Source: DASQBT01 sp963782495 (GTDB taxonomy: Bacteria > Pseudomonadota > Gammaproteobacteria > Burkholderiales > Thiobacillaceae). From it: a stretch of DNA of 64,000 nucleotides. A model generated the notes under the pieces. That model was not told where the DNA came from, did no database searches, and worked only from the letters and a program-made list of their open reading frames with translations. Positions 8,901 to 16,736 of this stretch are shown here, piece by piece; within the stretch, counting starts at the first letter, position 1; every line of letters begins with the position of its first letter. The stretch covers positions 434,001-498,000 of the forward strand of contig CAWAJU010000006.1 of NCBI GenBank assembly GCA_963782495.1. The letters run 5' to 3'. Both the position numbers and the translations under genes were made by a program.

Positions 8901-11120
8901 CCGGAACGGATGGCAGAGCGCCAGCGTGACAAGGAGGTGCACAAGCGTCAGCTCGCCGCCCTGTCCGAGGCCCAAGTCGAAATCGCTCATCACATAGCCG
9001 ACAACCTGGCGGAGTTCAACGGCAGCCCCGGCCATTCGGCGAGCTTCGACCTGCTGGACGACTTGATCCAGGTGCAGGGCTACCGCCTGGCCTACTGGCG
9101 TGTCGCCGCCGAGGAAGTCAACTACCGGCGTTTCTTCGACATCAACGATCTGGCCGCGCTGCGTATGGAAGACCCGGCGGTATTCGACGCCACCCACCGA
9201 TTCATTCTCGATTTGGTCGCCCAGGGCAAGGTCGAAGGGCTGCGCATCGACCATCCTGACGGGCTGTATGATCCGGGCGAGTACTTCCGTCGCCTGCAGC
9301 AGGCGGTGGGCGGCAGGCCATCCACCGCGGGCGAGCCGCTGCCGCTGTATCTGGTGATCGAGAAGATACTCGCCGAACATGAGCGTCTGCCGGATGACTG
9401 GCCAATCCATGGCGCAACCGGCTACCGCTTCGCCAACCTCGTCAACAACCTCTTCGTCGACAGTTCCGCCGAGCGGCGCATGACACGCATCTACCGCGAC
9501 TTCACCGGCATCGACAGCGACTTCGAAGCACTGGCCTACGACGCCAGGAAACTGATCATGCGTTTTGCCCTGTCGAGCGAGATCAACGTCCTCGCCAATC
9601 GCCTGGCGCGCATTGCCGCCGCCAGCCGGGACACCTGCGACTTCACCCACAATGGGCTGCGTCAGGCGCTGGTGGAAGTGGTGGCGTGTTTCCCGGTCTA
9701 TCGCAGCTATGTCGTCAAAGGCCACCTGTCCGCTGACGATCGCAGGCACATTGCCTGGGCTGTGGCCGTAGCCAAGAAGCGCACGCCGGACGCGGACACT
9801 GGCATCTACAACTTTATCGAGGGCGTACTGACCACCGATCTTGGCAGCGGCCGCAACGCCGCATTCCGCGATTGCTTGCAGTCTTTCGCCCAGAAGTTCC
9901 AGCAGGTATCGTCACCGGTGATGGCCAAGGGTGTCGAGGACACGGCCTTCTACCGTTACCACCGCCTGATTTCGCTCAATGACGTCGGCGGCGAGCCGCG
10001 CCGCTTCGGTCTTTCAGTGGCGGCCTTTCACGCAGCGACGCGTGCCCGCGCGACCTGTTGGCCGCACAATCTGCTCGCCACCTCCACACACGACAGCAAG
10101 CGCTCTGAGGACGTGCGTGCTCGCCTCAACGTTCTGTCCGAAATACCTGCAGCTTGGAAGCTGATGCTCAAACGCTGGCGCCGCCTGAATCGCGGCCGCA
10201 AACGCATGATCGATGGCATCGAGGTGCCGTCCCGCAACGAGGAGTATCTGCTCTACCAGACCCTGATCGGGACTTGGCCGCTGAGCCTGCCGGACGACGA
10301 GGCCTTGGCCGACTACCGGACGCGGATCGACGCCTACATGATCAAGGCGCTGCGCGAGGCCAAGGAGCATAGCAGCTGGGTTCAGATCAATGCGGATTAC
10401 GAGGCTGCGGTGAGCGGTTTTGTTCAGGCCTTGCTGGCGCCAGGCAGCAAGAACCTGTTCCTGGCAGACTTCGTGCCGCTGATGCAGAACATCATTCCCC
10501 GCGGCCTGATGAACGCCCTTGCGCAGACACTGATCAAGCTCACCTCACCCGGCGTTCCCGACATCTACCAGGGCTGCGAGCTGTGGCAGTTCAATCTGGT
10601 CGACCCGGATAACCGTCGGCCCGTAGACTTTGCTCAACGCCGCCAGCTGCTTGCGCAAACCCGGGCGCTGGTCGACGCGCCGCCCGAGCAGTGGCCAGAG
10701 CGCCTGCAACCACTGCTGGCGGACATGGGGGATGGTCGCGTCAAGCTGTATACCCTGTGGCAGAGCCTGGCCCTGCGGGCGCAATGGCCCGAACTGTTCC
10801 GCGACGGCGACTACCGGCCCCTGACGGTGCGAGGCAACCTTGCAATGCACGCCTGCGCCTTTGCCAGGCAGCACGGGGACCGTGCGCTGATTACCCTCGT
10901 GCCGCGTTTGCCGGCCCGCCTGTTGGGCGACCGCAATATCCTGCCTTTGGGGCCGGGGGTGTGGGGTGACACGACGCTGGAACTGCCCGCCAAACTGGCT
11001 GGCAAGAGGTGGCGCAACGTCTTCACTGGCGAGTGCCAGGCGGCGGCCAGCCGACTGGCACTGGGGCAGGTGCTGGCCCACTTTCCCGTGGCCTTGCTGG
11101 CGTCCGAGACGGGCCCGTGA
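5982..11120 (+). CDS. MalQ-TreY fusion: 4-alpha-glucanotransferase + malto-oligosyltrehalose synthase
   Basis: One uninterrupted 1712-residue frame carries two complete enzymes. Residues about 1-745 are amylomaltase MalQ (GH77): SRRNWGIGDFGDL, the nucleophile motif LRIDHVMGL (Asp about 495), GEDLGTVP and STHDMPTL. Residues about 752-1712 are TreY (GH13): RATYRLQFNRGF, ASPYLKARPGSSHGYD, VVPNHMGV, GLRIDHPDGL (about 1090), KGVEDTAFYR and PDIYQGCEL. Each half has normal stand-alone length, and the junction near 8240 is a short Pro-rich link with no stop. The fusion would hand disproportionated maltodextrins to trehalose synthesis. It is the last gene of the operon and starts with a 4-bp overlap on treZ. 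Confidence 0.92.
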   Translation: MTRSARKGFDALAKLAAHCGIAAEYHDIWGKRHAIPEQTLRALLAAMHFPAEADPARLLRSMEEQEWRRPLPPIMVMQAGDALVVPVSLLAAQAGKPHRWILTLEDGTPMTGEFEPAKLPRLGRQRLDGVDWLRGELGLPPLATTGYHRLEIEQPGGDDMAQVAMALVVAPPSCYQPEAVQGEGRVWGPTVQLYGLRSRRNWGIGDFGDLRTLVDLSAQAGGGVIGVSPLHALFPDDPARISPYSPSSRCFVNILYIDVESVAEFAECDAARNLVASERFQGRLRRLRASELVNYEEVSAAKREALAPAYRHFRDQHLAKDSDRARAFRQFRAEQGAALECHARFEALQEHFRSDNSALWGWPAWPEEYRHPQAPAVAAFAAEHPDAVEFFAWLQWLADEQLAAVGRQSWQRGLAVGLYQDLAVGVNPGGSEAWTWQDAFASGAYVGSPADGFNPEGQDWGLPPLVPHRLREAAYAPFIAVLRANMRHCGALRIDHVMGLSRLFWVPVGLSPLQGAYVGYPLQDLLGILALESQRNHCMVIGEDLGTVPDGLRARLARAGVLSYRPLLFERTAEGSFTPPGEYPHQALVAVSTHDMPTLQGFWKGRDIDTRAMLGLFPAHEQMERMVVERAQDRARLLVALKREGLLPEGVGVHPFSVPEITPPLMVAIHAFLARTQAQVLVVHPEDILGVVEQTNLPGSRDEQHPNWRRRLPLQLEDWPDDGRFTAVGEVLRSERGTAVVPREDGPPPYRTAIIPRATYRLQFNRGFTFAQASALAPYLADLGISHCYASPYLKARPGSSHGYDIVDHAALNPEIGTAQEYEKFVAALKLEGLGQIVDVVPNHMGVMGADNAWWLDVLENGLASAWGAFFDIDWEPLNPELRGKVLLPLLGDHYGTVLDRGELRLGYDAVRGEFSIFYYQHRLPVDPATYPRIVGYRGERLAAALGEDHERYVALLALLTAFGHLPARTNADPERMAERQRDKEVHKRQLAALSEAQVEIAHHIADNLAEFNGSPGHSASFDLLDDLIQVQGYRLAYWRVAAEEVNYRRFFDINDLAALRMEDPAVFDATHRFILDLVAQGKVEGLRIDHPDGLYDPGEYFRRLQQAVGGRPSTAGEPLPLYLVIEKILAEHERLPDDWPIHGATGYRFANLVNNLFVDSSAERRMTRIYRDFTGIDSDFEALAYDARKLIMRFALSSEINVLANRLARIAAASRDTCDFTHNGLRQALVEVVACFPVYRSYVVKGHLSADDRRHIAWAVAVAKKRTPDADTGIYNFIEGVLTTDLGSGRNAAFRDCLQSFAQKFQQVSSPVMAKGVEDTAFYRYHRLISLNDVGGEPRRFGLSVAAFHAATRARATCWPHNLLATSTHDSKRSEDVRARLNVLSEIPAAWKLMLKRWRRLNRGRKRMIDGIEVPSRNEEYLLYQTLIGTWPLSLPDDEALADYRTRIDAYMIKALREAKEHSSWVQINADYEAAVSGFVQALLAPGSKNLFLADFVPLMQNIIPRGLMNALAQTLIKLTSPGVPDIYQGCELWQFNLVDPDNRRPVDFAQRRQLLAQTRALVDAPPEQWPERLQPLLADMGDGRVKLYTLWQSLALRAQWPELFRDGDYRPLTVRGNLAMHACAFARQHGDRALITLVPRLPARLLGDRNILPLGPGVWGDTTLELPAKLAGKRWRNVFTGECQAAASRLALGQVLAHFPVALLASETGP

Positions 11121-11247
11121 CCCATCGAAAGTGGATACGCGGTGGATGTCGCATGCAACCTGTACCAGACCCCTTCGCGGGCGCCGTCGGCCGATTTCCG
11201 GCATCATTGCCGCCCATATCATCCCGCATTCTGCTGAAATAGCTGGG

Positions 11248-13599
11248 TTAACGGGTTAATCCGGCATATAGCAGCGGCAATTTCTCCGGCAAACGCTGCA
11301 CATGGTCCACCACCATGTAGTTGCGCTGGCCGAAAATGCGCGACACATAGTTGTCGGCACGCGGGTCCAAGGTCATGCAGTAGGTCACCACGCCTTGTTT
11401 GGCTACATCTTCCACGGCTTTCTTGGTGTCATAGCGCAAGTACTGCGGGTCGCGAACGTCGATGTCCGCCGGCTCGCCGTCGGTGATCACAATAAGCAGT
11501 TTCTTGGCGGATTTCTGCAGCTTCAGGTAATGGCCGGCATGGCGAATGGCGGTACCCATCCGGGTCGATAACTGCCCGGTCATGCCGGCCAGTTTGGCCT
11601 TCGGAGTCTCGTCCCAATGCTGGTCAAAGTCCTTGAATCGATAGTAAGCCACATCATGGCGGCCATCCGAGCAAAAGCCGTGTATGGCAAACGGGTCGCC
11701 GACCTTGTGGATCGCGTCCGAAAGCAGGACGCAGGCCTGCCGCGTTAGATCCAACACGGTGTAATCCTGACCGGCGACCCTTTCATTGGTCGATTCGGAC
11801 AGGTCAAGCAACACCAGAATGGAAAAGTCCCGGGTCTTGCGCACCGAGCGCATCATGATGCGCGGGTCGGGTTGGTTGCCCATGCGTATGTCTATGAAGC
11901 TGGCGATCGCCGCATTGATGTCGATGTCGTCGCCGTCTTCCAGCTTGCGGATGCGCTGCACACCCTGCGGTTGCATGGCGTCGAGCAGGAATTTCATGCG
12001 ATGGATTTCCCGCTTGTATTGCGTGGTGATGGTGTCGATGACCTGAAGGTCACCCGATTTGGCGCGCCTTTCGAGCACTGTCGCCCAGGATGGGCGTTCA
12101 AGCTGGATCTGGTAGTCCCATTCGGAGTAATGGAAGGGCTGGGACAAGGGCTCCTTGCCTTCCAGTTCGTTGATGCTGCAGCCTTCCTGATCGAGATAGA
12201 ACTCGGTGCTGAGAACCCAGATTTCGCTTGCGTCGTCGCCGGCGGATTCCACATCGAGCTCATTTGCCATCTCCATCGCGCTCACATACTTGCGGACTTG
12301 CTTGATGGATTCATAGCCAGCGCCGGCTGCCTTGTCGAAATCAAATTCCTCAAACGCCCAGAAATAGCGGTTGTCGTCGCGGTACGGCGCAGTGAGGATA
12401 TCGATGCGCGGATTGAATGGGATCCTCTTTTCGCCCAGGCGGTGGGCGAGTTGCACGCCGATTTCCCAGGAAGTCTGATTGGAATGAAGTTTGTCCTGCG
12501 CCGCATCAAACAGGGCGCGACCCTGGACAATCCAGGAATCACCGTCCTCGTATTTGTCGTCCAGCAGGGCACGGGCAAGGCGGTTTAGGAAATCGCCTGC
12601 ACTCACGCGCATATTCGGATTGGCGAAGTGCAATCTGCTCCACAGTTGTTTGAGGCCTGGAAAGCGGCGTATGGAAAGGGTTTCCACCCGCGCATCTTCA
12701 ATCACGGAGATCACTGCCATCTGCATTGGGTTCAGCGCCTCGGCAGAGATGGGCTGGCGGGTTTCCACGACGTGAGCGGCGCAATGCGCAGCAGTCGCGC
12801 GGTATAGTTCCAGGCCGGAGACGCGACCGTTCTCGGCATCCGGGACCGGCACGACAAAATCATCAAACGCATCGGGCAGATGGAGCAGATAGTCCTCGAT
12901 GTAGGGTCTGTAACCCTCCCGTGTCTCGAAGTCACCGGAAGTCGGGCGCATGAAGAAATCCCGCGCCCACAAGGCGCGCAGATACATATTGATGCGGCGC
13001 TGCACATCCACCAGCAAGGTGCCCTTGCGCTCCTTCTGCAGCATGGCGAGCGATTCCTTCGATTCCAGGCTGAAGTAACGGATCTGTTCCTCGTATTGGG
13101 TGCGGTGGGCATGGGCGCCCCAGAGTGCCCAGCGCCGCAGGCCACCCAGAGTCAACTGCCGGAATAACACTTCCAGATTGTCCAGCATGGGCCGCACCCC
13201 GCGTGGCGCCTGGGCAATCAGGGTGTTGATGAATTGCAGGTACTTGATGAACAACTTCGGATCGCCCAACCTGTTCGCCGCTGTCGGGGCGGTGGCGAGC
13301 AGCAGTTCGATCACTGCGCCGGAAGTTTTTGAAGCGAGCGTGAGTGCCGCAGTAGCCAGGTCGGCGACCACATCTTCGCCGACTTCCTTGGCGACCTGGG
13401 GGGCTTCGTCTATCCAGGTCTCAACCAGCGAATCGCCACGACCCAGGCCGCGCAACGCTGCGGCGCCTTTAAGGTAATTGTCCAGACCACGCGGCGAGAA
13501 TACCTTGGTGGCGTCCTGCCAGGCGGCCAGCAACATCTCCCGGGTGCGAGGGGAGAGGGGTTCGAGCAGTTCGTCGTAATCATCGAGATTGATGGACAT
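11248..13599 (-). CDS. cbbO: RuBisCO activation protein CbbO (VWA domain, NorD-like)
   Basis: 783 residues, the usual CbbO length. CbbO is the adaptor of the CbbQ AAA+ motor and tethers it to RuBisCO so that inhibitory sugar phosphates can be removed. The C-terminal quarter is a von Willebrand factor A domain with the MIDAS motif DLSES (DxSxS), a later TDGEPAD and the ILVLLDLSES strand. The N-terminal region is the helical CbbO/NorD-type domain. NorD (denitrification) is the only serious alternative, and the cbbL-S-Q context favours CbbO. The start reads ATGTCCATCAAT. It lies 140 bp downstream of cbbQ, with a dispersed repeat in between. Confidence 0.92.
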   Translation of the reverse strand: MSINLDDYDELLEPLSPRTREMLLAAWQDATKVFSPRGLDNYLKGAAALRGLGRGDSLVETWIDEAPQVAKEVGEDVVADLATAALTLASKTSGAVIELLLATAPTAANRLGDPKLFIKYLQFINTLIAQAPRGVRPMLDNLEVLFRQLTLGGLRRWALWGAHAHRTQYEEQIRYFSLESKESLAMLQKERKGTLLVDVQRRINMYLRALWARDFFMRPTSGDFETREGYRPYIEDYLLHLPDAFDDFVVPVPDAENGRVSGLELYRATAAHCAAHVVETRQPISAEALNPMQMAVISVIEDARVETLSIRRFPGLKQLWSRLHFANPNMRVSAGDFLNRLARALLDDKYEDGDSWIVQGRALFDAAQDKLHSNQTSWEIGVQLAHRLGEKRIPFNPRIDILTAPYRDDNRYFWAFEEFDFDKAAGAGYESIKQVRKYVSAMEMANELDVESAGDDASEIWVLSTEFYLDQEGCSINELEGKEPLSQPFHYSEWDYQIQLERPSWATVLERRAKSGDLQVIDTITTQYKREIHRMKFLLDAMQPQGVQRIRKLEDGDDIDINAAIASFIDIRMGNQPDPRIMMRSVRKTRDFSILVLLDLSESTNERVAGQDYTVLDLTRQACVLLSDAIHKVGDPFAIHGFCSDGRHDVAYYRFKDFDQHWDETPKAKLAGMTGQLSTRMGTAIRHAGHYLKLQKSAKKLLIVITDGEPADIDVRDPQYLRYDTKKAVEDVAKQGVVTYCMTLDPRADNYVSRIFGQRNYMVVDHVQRLPEKLPLLYAGLTR

Positions 13600-13614
13600 G
13601 GCTTTTCCGGGGGT

Positions 13615-13730
13615 CGGAGGTCAGGATTCAGGACTCAGGGAATGTGCGGACAAAGTCCGCGCCCTGGAATTCTCGCATGGCTCTGAGGAGCACCAACCCT
13701 GGCCCCTGAATCCTGAATCCTGGCCCCTTA
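13615..13730 (+). repeat. Dispersed gene-end repeat, copy A (between cbbQ and cbbO)
   Basis: This non-coding element fills most of the cbbQ-cbbO gap. It begins with direct GGATTCAGGACTCAGGGAA blocks, has a central hairpin GTGCGG-acaaagt-CCGCGCC, and ends with repeated CCTGAATCCTGAATCC. The same core and ends recur at 15085-15152 and, inverted, at 42151-42262. Copy A ends about 10 bp from the cbbQ stop codon. No ORF or transposase is present. Confidence 0.75.
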
Positions 13731-13739
13731 CTGCTCGCA

Positions 13740-14543
13740 TCAGAAGAACGTACCCACTGCCGCGTCGAGGGCGTCGCGCATGTCCGGATCATCCGTGATC
13801 GGGCGCACCAAGGCGACTCGACAGGCTGCAATCGGATTGACCCCCTTTGCAATGAGTGAACCGGCGTAGATCAACATGCGGGTGGACAAGCCTTCGTCCA
13901 GGCCGTGACCCTTGAGGTTGCGCGAGCGCTCGGCGATGGAAACCAGTTTGCCGGCCACATCGGCATCAATCGCCGCCTCGTGCGCAACAATTTCGGTCTC
14001 AACGACATGTTCCGGATAGGTGAAGTCCAAGCCGCCAAAGCGCTGTTTGGTGGACTGCTTGAGATCCTTCATCAAGGACTGGTAACCGGGGTTGTAGGAA
14101 ATCACAATTTGAAAGTCCGCGTGGGCGTGGACCAGTTCCCCCTTCTTCTCCAGTGGCAGGACACGGCGGTTGTCCGTCAACGGGTGGATCACCACGGTGG
14201 TGTCCTGGCGCGCCTCGACCACTTCATCCAGGTAGCAGATTGCGCCGTGACGGGCGGCAAGGGCGAGTGGCCCGTCCTGCCACTGGGTGCCTTCGGCAGA
14301 GAGCAGGAAGCGGCCCACAAGATCGGACGCCGTCATGTCTTCGTTGCAGGCTACCGTGATAAGGGGCTTGCCGAGCTTCCAGGCCATGTATTCGACAAAC
14401 CGGGTTTTGCCGCAGCCGGTCGGGCCTTTCAACATCATGGGCATGCGCACCGAATAGGCGGCTTCATACAATTCCACTTCGTCAGCAACTGCGCGGTAAT
14501 AGGGTTCCTTTTGGATGCGATATTGGTCGATGATGTTCGGCAT
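13740..14543 (-). CDS. cbbQ: RuBisCO activase motor CbbQ (MoxR-type AAA+ ATPase)
   Basis: 267 residues. The AAA+ motor forms hexamers and, with CbbO, remodels inhibited RuBisCO. Walker A GPTGCGKT is at residues 40-47; Walker B is ICYLDEVVEA; a sensor-type ISYNPGYQS follows, and then LDFTYPEHVVE. The N-terminal block YYRAVADEVELYEAAY is characteristic of CbbQ/NirQ/NorQ. NorQ is excluded mainly by position directly behind cbbLS. The gene lies 166 bp downstream of cbbS, beyond an intrinsic terminator, so it is probably expressed at a lower level than cbbLS. Confidence 0.93.
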   Translation of the reverse strand: MPNIIDQYRIQKEPYYRAVADEVELYEAAYSVRMPMMLKGPTGCGKTRFVEYMAWKLGKPLITVACNEDMTASDLVGRFLLSAEGTQWQDGPLALAARHGAICYLDEVVEARQDTTVVIHPLTDNRRVLPLEKKGELVHAHADFQIVISYNPGYQSLMKDLKQSTKQRFGGLDFTYPEHVVETEIVAHEAAIDADVAGKLVSIAERSRNLKGHGLDEGLSTRMLIYAGSLIAKGVNPIAACRVALVRPITDDPDMRDALDAAVGTFF

Positions 14544-14656
14544 GTTGGCTTAAGTAATAGTCTTTGGGGGAGTGAGAAATGAAGCTTCAGGTCATCGGCA
14601 ATGAATCGATTGACCTGGAATCACCTTCCACTGTTGAAGTGATACGGCGGAGAAAC

Positions 14657-14687
14657 AAAAAACCCCCGCGCCATTCGGCGACGGGGG
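14657..14687 (-). terminator. Intrinsic terminator after cbbS, inside the cbb operon
   Basis: Read on the minus strand, a GC stem pairs CCCCCG(T)CGCC with GGCGCGGGGG around a 4-nt loop, with one bulged base, and is followed directly by a run of six T. It lies 23 bp past the cbbS stop and 114 bp before the cbbQ start. It should end most cbbLS transcripts and let a minority read into cbbQO. The structure was judged by eye. Confidence 0.8.
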
Positions 14688-14709
14688 CGGTACGGTCTCC
14701 CGTCGCGGC

Positions 14710-15066
14710 TTAAACAGTCTTGCCGCGGTAGATCACCATGGCGGTGCCTTGGGACTGGGCGAAGTTGTCATAGCCGACCAGGCGAACGTGATTGTTCGGG
14801 TTGGCTTTGTGACAGGCTTCGGCTTCGCCGAGGATATGCTCGACATTGGTCTCGCCAAACATCGGCAGTTTCCACATGTACCAGTAGTTGTCCATCAGGT
14901 TTTCCGGCTCGGTGTGCTCAATGGCAGGGTTCCAGCCTTTCTTCACGATGTACTCGACCTGTTTCTTCATCTGGTCTGCGTTCATGGCTGGCAGATAGGA
15001 GAAGGTTTCAAACTTGCGGCTGGCGGGATCACTCAGACGGCTTTTGTAATCCATCATTTCAGACAT
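14710..15066 (-). CDS. cbbS: RuBisCO form I small subunit
   Basis: 118 residues. Small subunit of the L8S8 enzyme of the Calvin cycle. Recognisable blocks are RKFETFSYLPAM, QVEYIVKKGWNPAIEH, NYWYMWKLPMFGE and HVRLVGYDN, typical of form IA small subunits. The start has AAGGAAA 3-9 bp upstream. It is separated from cbbL by 85 bp, most of which is a dispersed repeat. Confidence 0.97.
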   Translation of the reverse strand: MSEMMDYKSRLSDPASRKFETFSYLPAMNADQMKKQVEYIVKKGWNPAIEHTEPENLMDNYWYMWKLPMFGETNVEHILGEAEACHKANPNNHVRLVGYDNFAQSQGTAMVIYRGKTV

Positions 15067-15084
15067 TATGTTTCCTTTCCGGGA

Positions 15085-15152
15085 ATGGGGTCAGGGATCA
15101 GGGGTCGGGGAAGGTGCGGCTGTGCCGCGCCCTTGTTCCGTGAATCCTGAAT
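15085..15152 (+). repeat. Dispersed gene-end repeat, copy B (between cbbL and cbbS)
   Basis: A shorter member of the family seen at 13615 and 42151: GGTCAGGGATCAGGGG, then GGGGAAGGTGCGG-ctgtg-CCGCGCCC (hairpin), then GTGAATCCTGAAT. Its distal end runs into the cbbL stop codon. In the sense of the cbb operon it has the same orientation as copy A. Confidence 0.7.
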
Positions 15153-16573
15153 TACTTATGAGCCACGTCCAGTTTGTCGACGGTGTCAAACTCGAACTTG
15201 ATCTCTTTCCAGGTTTCCATGGCGATCTTCAGCTCGGGAGACGACTTGGCCGCATTGGTCAGAATGGCCTTGCTTTCCTTCTCGATCTGCACACCCTGGT
15301 TGCGCGCTTCGACGCAGGCTTCCAGTGCCACGCGGTTGGCCGCGGCGCCGGCCGCGTTGCCCCAGGGGTGGCCCAGCGTGCCGCCGCCGAACTGCAGGCA
15401 GGCGTCGTCGCCGAAGATGGCAACCAGCGCGGGCATGTGCCACACGTGGATGCCGCCGGATGCGACCGGGAACACACCGGGCATGGAGCCCCAATCCTGA
15501 TCGAACATGATGCCGCGGCTGCGGTCTTCCTTGATGAATGAATCACGCATCAGGTCAATCCAACCCAAGGTCGCCGCGCGATCACCTTCCAGCTTGCCGA
15601 CCACGGTGCCCGAATGCAAGTGGTCGCCGCCCGACAGGCGGAGGATCTTGGCCAGCACGCGGAAGTGGATGCCGTGGTGCGGGTTCCGGTCGATCACCGC
15701 GTGCATGGCGCGATGGATGTGCAGCAGGATGCCGTTGTCGCGGCACCAATTGGCCAGCCCCGTGTTGGCACAGAACCCACCGGTGATGTAGTCGTGCATG
15801 ATGATGGGCGCGCCGATTTCCTTGGCGTACTCGGCACGCTTGTACATTTCTTCCGGGGTCGGGGCGGTCACGTTGAGGTAGTGGCCCTTGCGCTCGCCGG
15901 TTTCACGTTCGGCCTTGTGGATCGCTTCCATCACAAAGTCGAAGCGCTGACGCCACCGCATGAACGGCTGGCTGTTGACGTTTTCGTCGTCCTTGGTCAG
16001 GTCCAGACCGCCGCGCAGGCACTCGTACACGGCGCGGCCGTAGTTCTTCGCCGACAGGCCCAGCTTCGGCTTGATCGTGCAGCCGAGCAGCGCACGGCCG
16101 TATTTGTTGAGGATGTCACGCTCTACCTGGATGCCGTGGGGTGGGCCACCGCAAGTCTTGACGTAAGCAATCGGGAAGCGCACGTCTTCCAGGCGCAAGG
16201 CACGCAACGCTTTGAAGCCGAACACGTTGCCCACCAGCGAGGTGAATACGTTGACTACAGACCCTTCTTCAAACAGGTCGATGGGGTAGGCGACGAAAGC
16301 GTAGAAGCAGGTGTCGTCGCCGGGCACGTCTTCAATCCGATAGGCGCGGCCCTTGTAGTAGTCCATGTCGGTCAGGAGATCGGTCCACACCGTGGTCCAG
16401 GTGCCAGTGGAGGATTCGGCAGCGACGGCAGCGGCAGCTTCTTCGCGGTCAACGCCGGGCTGTGGGGTAATCTTGAAACAGGCGAGGATGTCGGTATCCA
16501 GAGGGGTGTATTCCGGCATCCAGTAAGTCTGGCGATACTCTTTAACGCCAGCGTTGTATGTCTTTACAGCCAT
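15152..16573 (-). CDS. cbbL: RuBisCO form IA large subunit
   Basis: 473 residues. Fixes CO2 onto ribulose-1,5-bisphosphate. The N-terminus MAVKTYNAGVKEYRQTYW is typical of form IA. Catalytic landmarks are TIKPKLGL (Lys168), the carbamylated lysine in LDLTKDDEN (Lys194 here, equivalent to spinach Lys201), HIHRAMHA, and loop 6 GTVVGKLEGD. Many homologues have Phe where this protein has Leu just before TKDDE. A good ribosome site (AAGGAGAT) precedes the ATG. No carboxysome gene follows; cbbQO does, so this is the non-carboxysomal IAq arrangement. Divergent cbbR suggests activation from the shared 163-bp region. Confidence 0.98.
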   Translation of the reverse strand: MAVKTYNAGVKEYRQTYWMPEYTPLDTDILACFKITPQPGVDREEAAAAVAAESSTGTWTTVWTDLLTDMDYYKGRAYRIEDVPGDDTCFYAFVAYPIDLFEEGSVVNVFTSLVGNVFGFKALRALRLEDVRFPIAYVKTCGGPPHGIQVERDILNKYGRALLGCTIKPKLGLSAKNYGRAVYECLRGGLDLTKDDENVNSQPFMRWRQRFDFVMEAIHKAERETGERKGHYLNVTAPTPEEMYKRAEYAKEIGAPIIMHDYITGGFCANTGLANWCRDNGILLHIHRAMHAVIDRNPHHGIHFRVLAKILRLSGGDHLHSGTVVGKLEGDRAATLGWIDLMRDSFIKEDRSRGIMFDQDWGSMPGVFPVASGGIHVWHMPALVAIFGDDACLQFGGGTLGHPWGNAAGAAANRVALEACVEARNQGVQIEKESKAILTNAAKSSPELKIAMETWKEIKFEFDTVDKLDVAHK

Positions 16574-16700
16574 TGCTATCTCCTTGATTGAAGAGGTCTA
16601 CCTATCGAAGCCCTGGACAGTTTCGGCGCAGCGCTTAAGACAGTGGATGAGAGTCTAATGATCCTTTAACATAAACAATAGTCAAAGATTTTGATTGTAT

Positions 16701-16720
16701 GTATAAGGTTTAACTTATAC
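16701..16720. promoter_or_regulatory. Candidate CbbR operator in the cbbL-cbbR intergenic region
   Basis: A perfect 7-bp inverted repeat, GTATAAG-n6-CTTATAC, sits 127 bp upstream of the cbbL start and 16 bp before cbbR. It contains the dyadic T-n-A pattern expected of LysR-type sites. A TTGACT hexamer on the minus strand at 16685-16680 could be a cbbL -35 box, but its -10 is weak. Binding by CbbR is inferred from position and symmetry. Confidence 0.6.
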
Positions 16721-16736
16721 TGATATTGCGACCTGT

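Noticed and set aside
11248..14543. norQ/norD of nitric oxide reductase
   Set aside because: No norCB nearby; the genes follow cbbLS and are better called cbbQO.
14710..16573. Carboxysomal RuBisCO operon
   Set aside because: No csoS or shell protein gene downstream; cbbQO follow instead.
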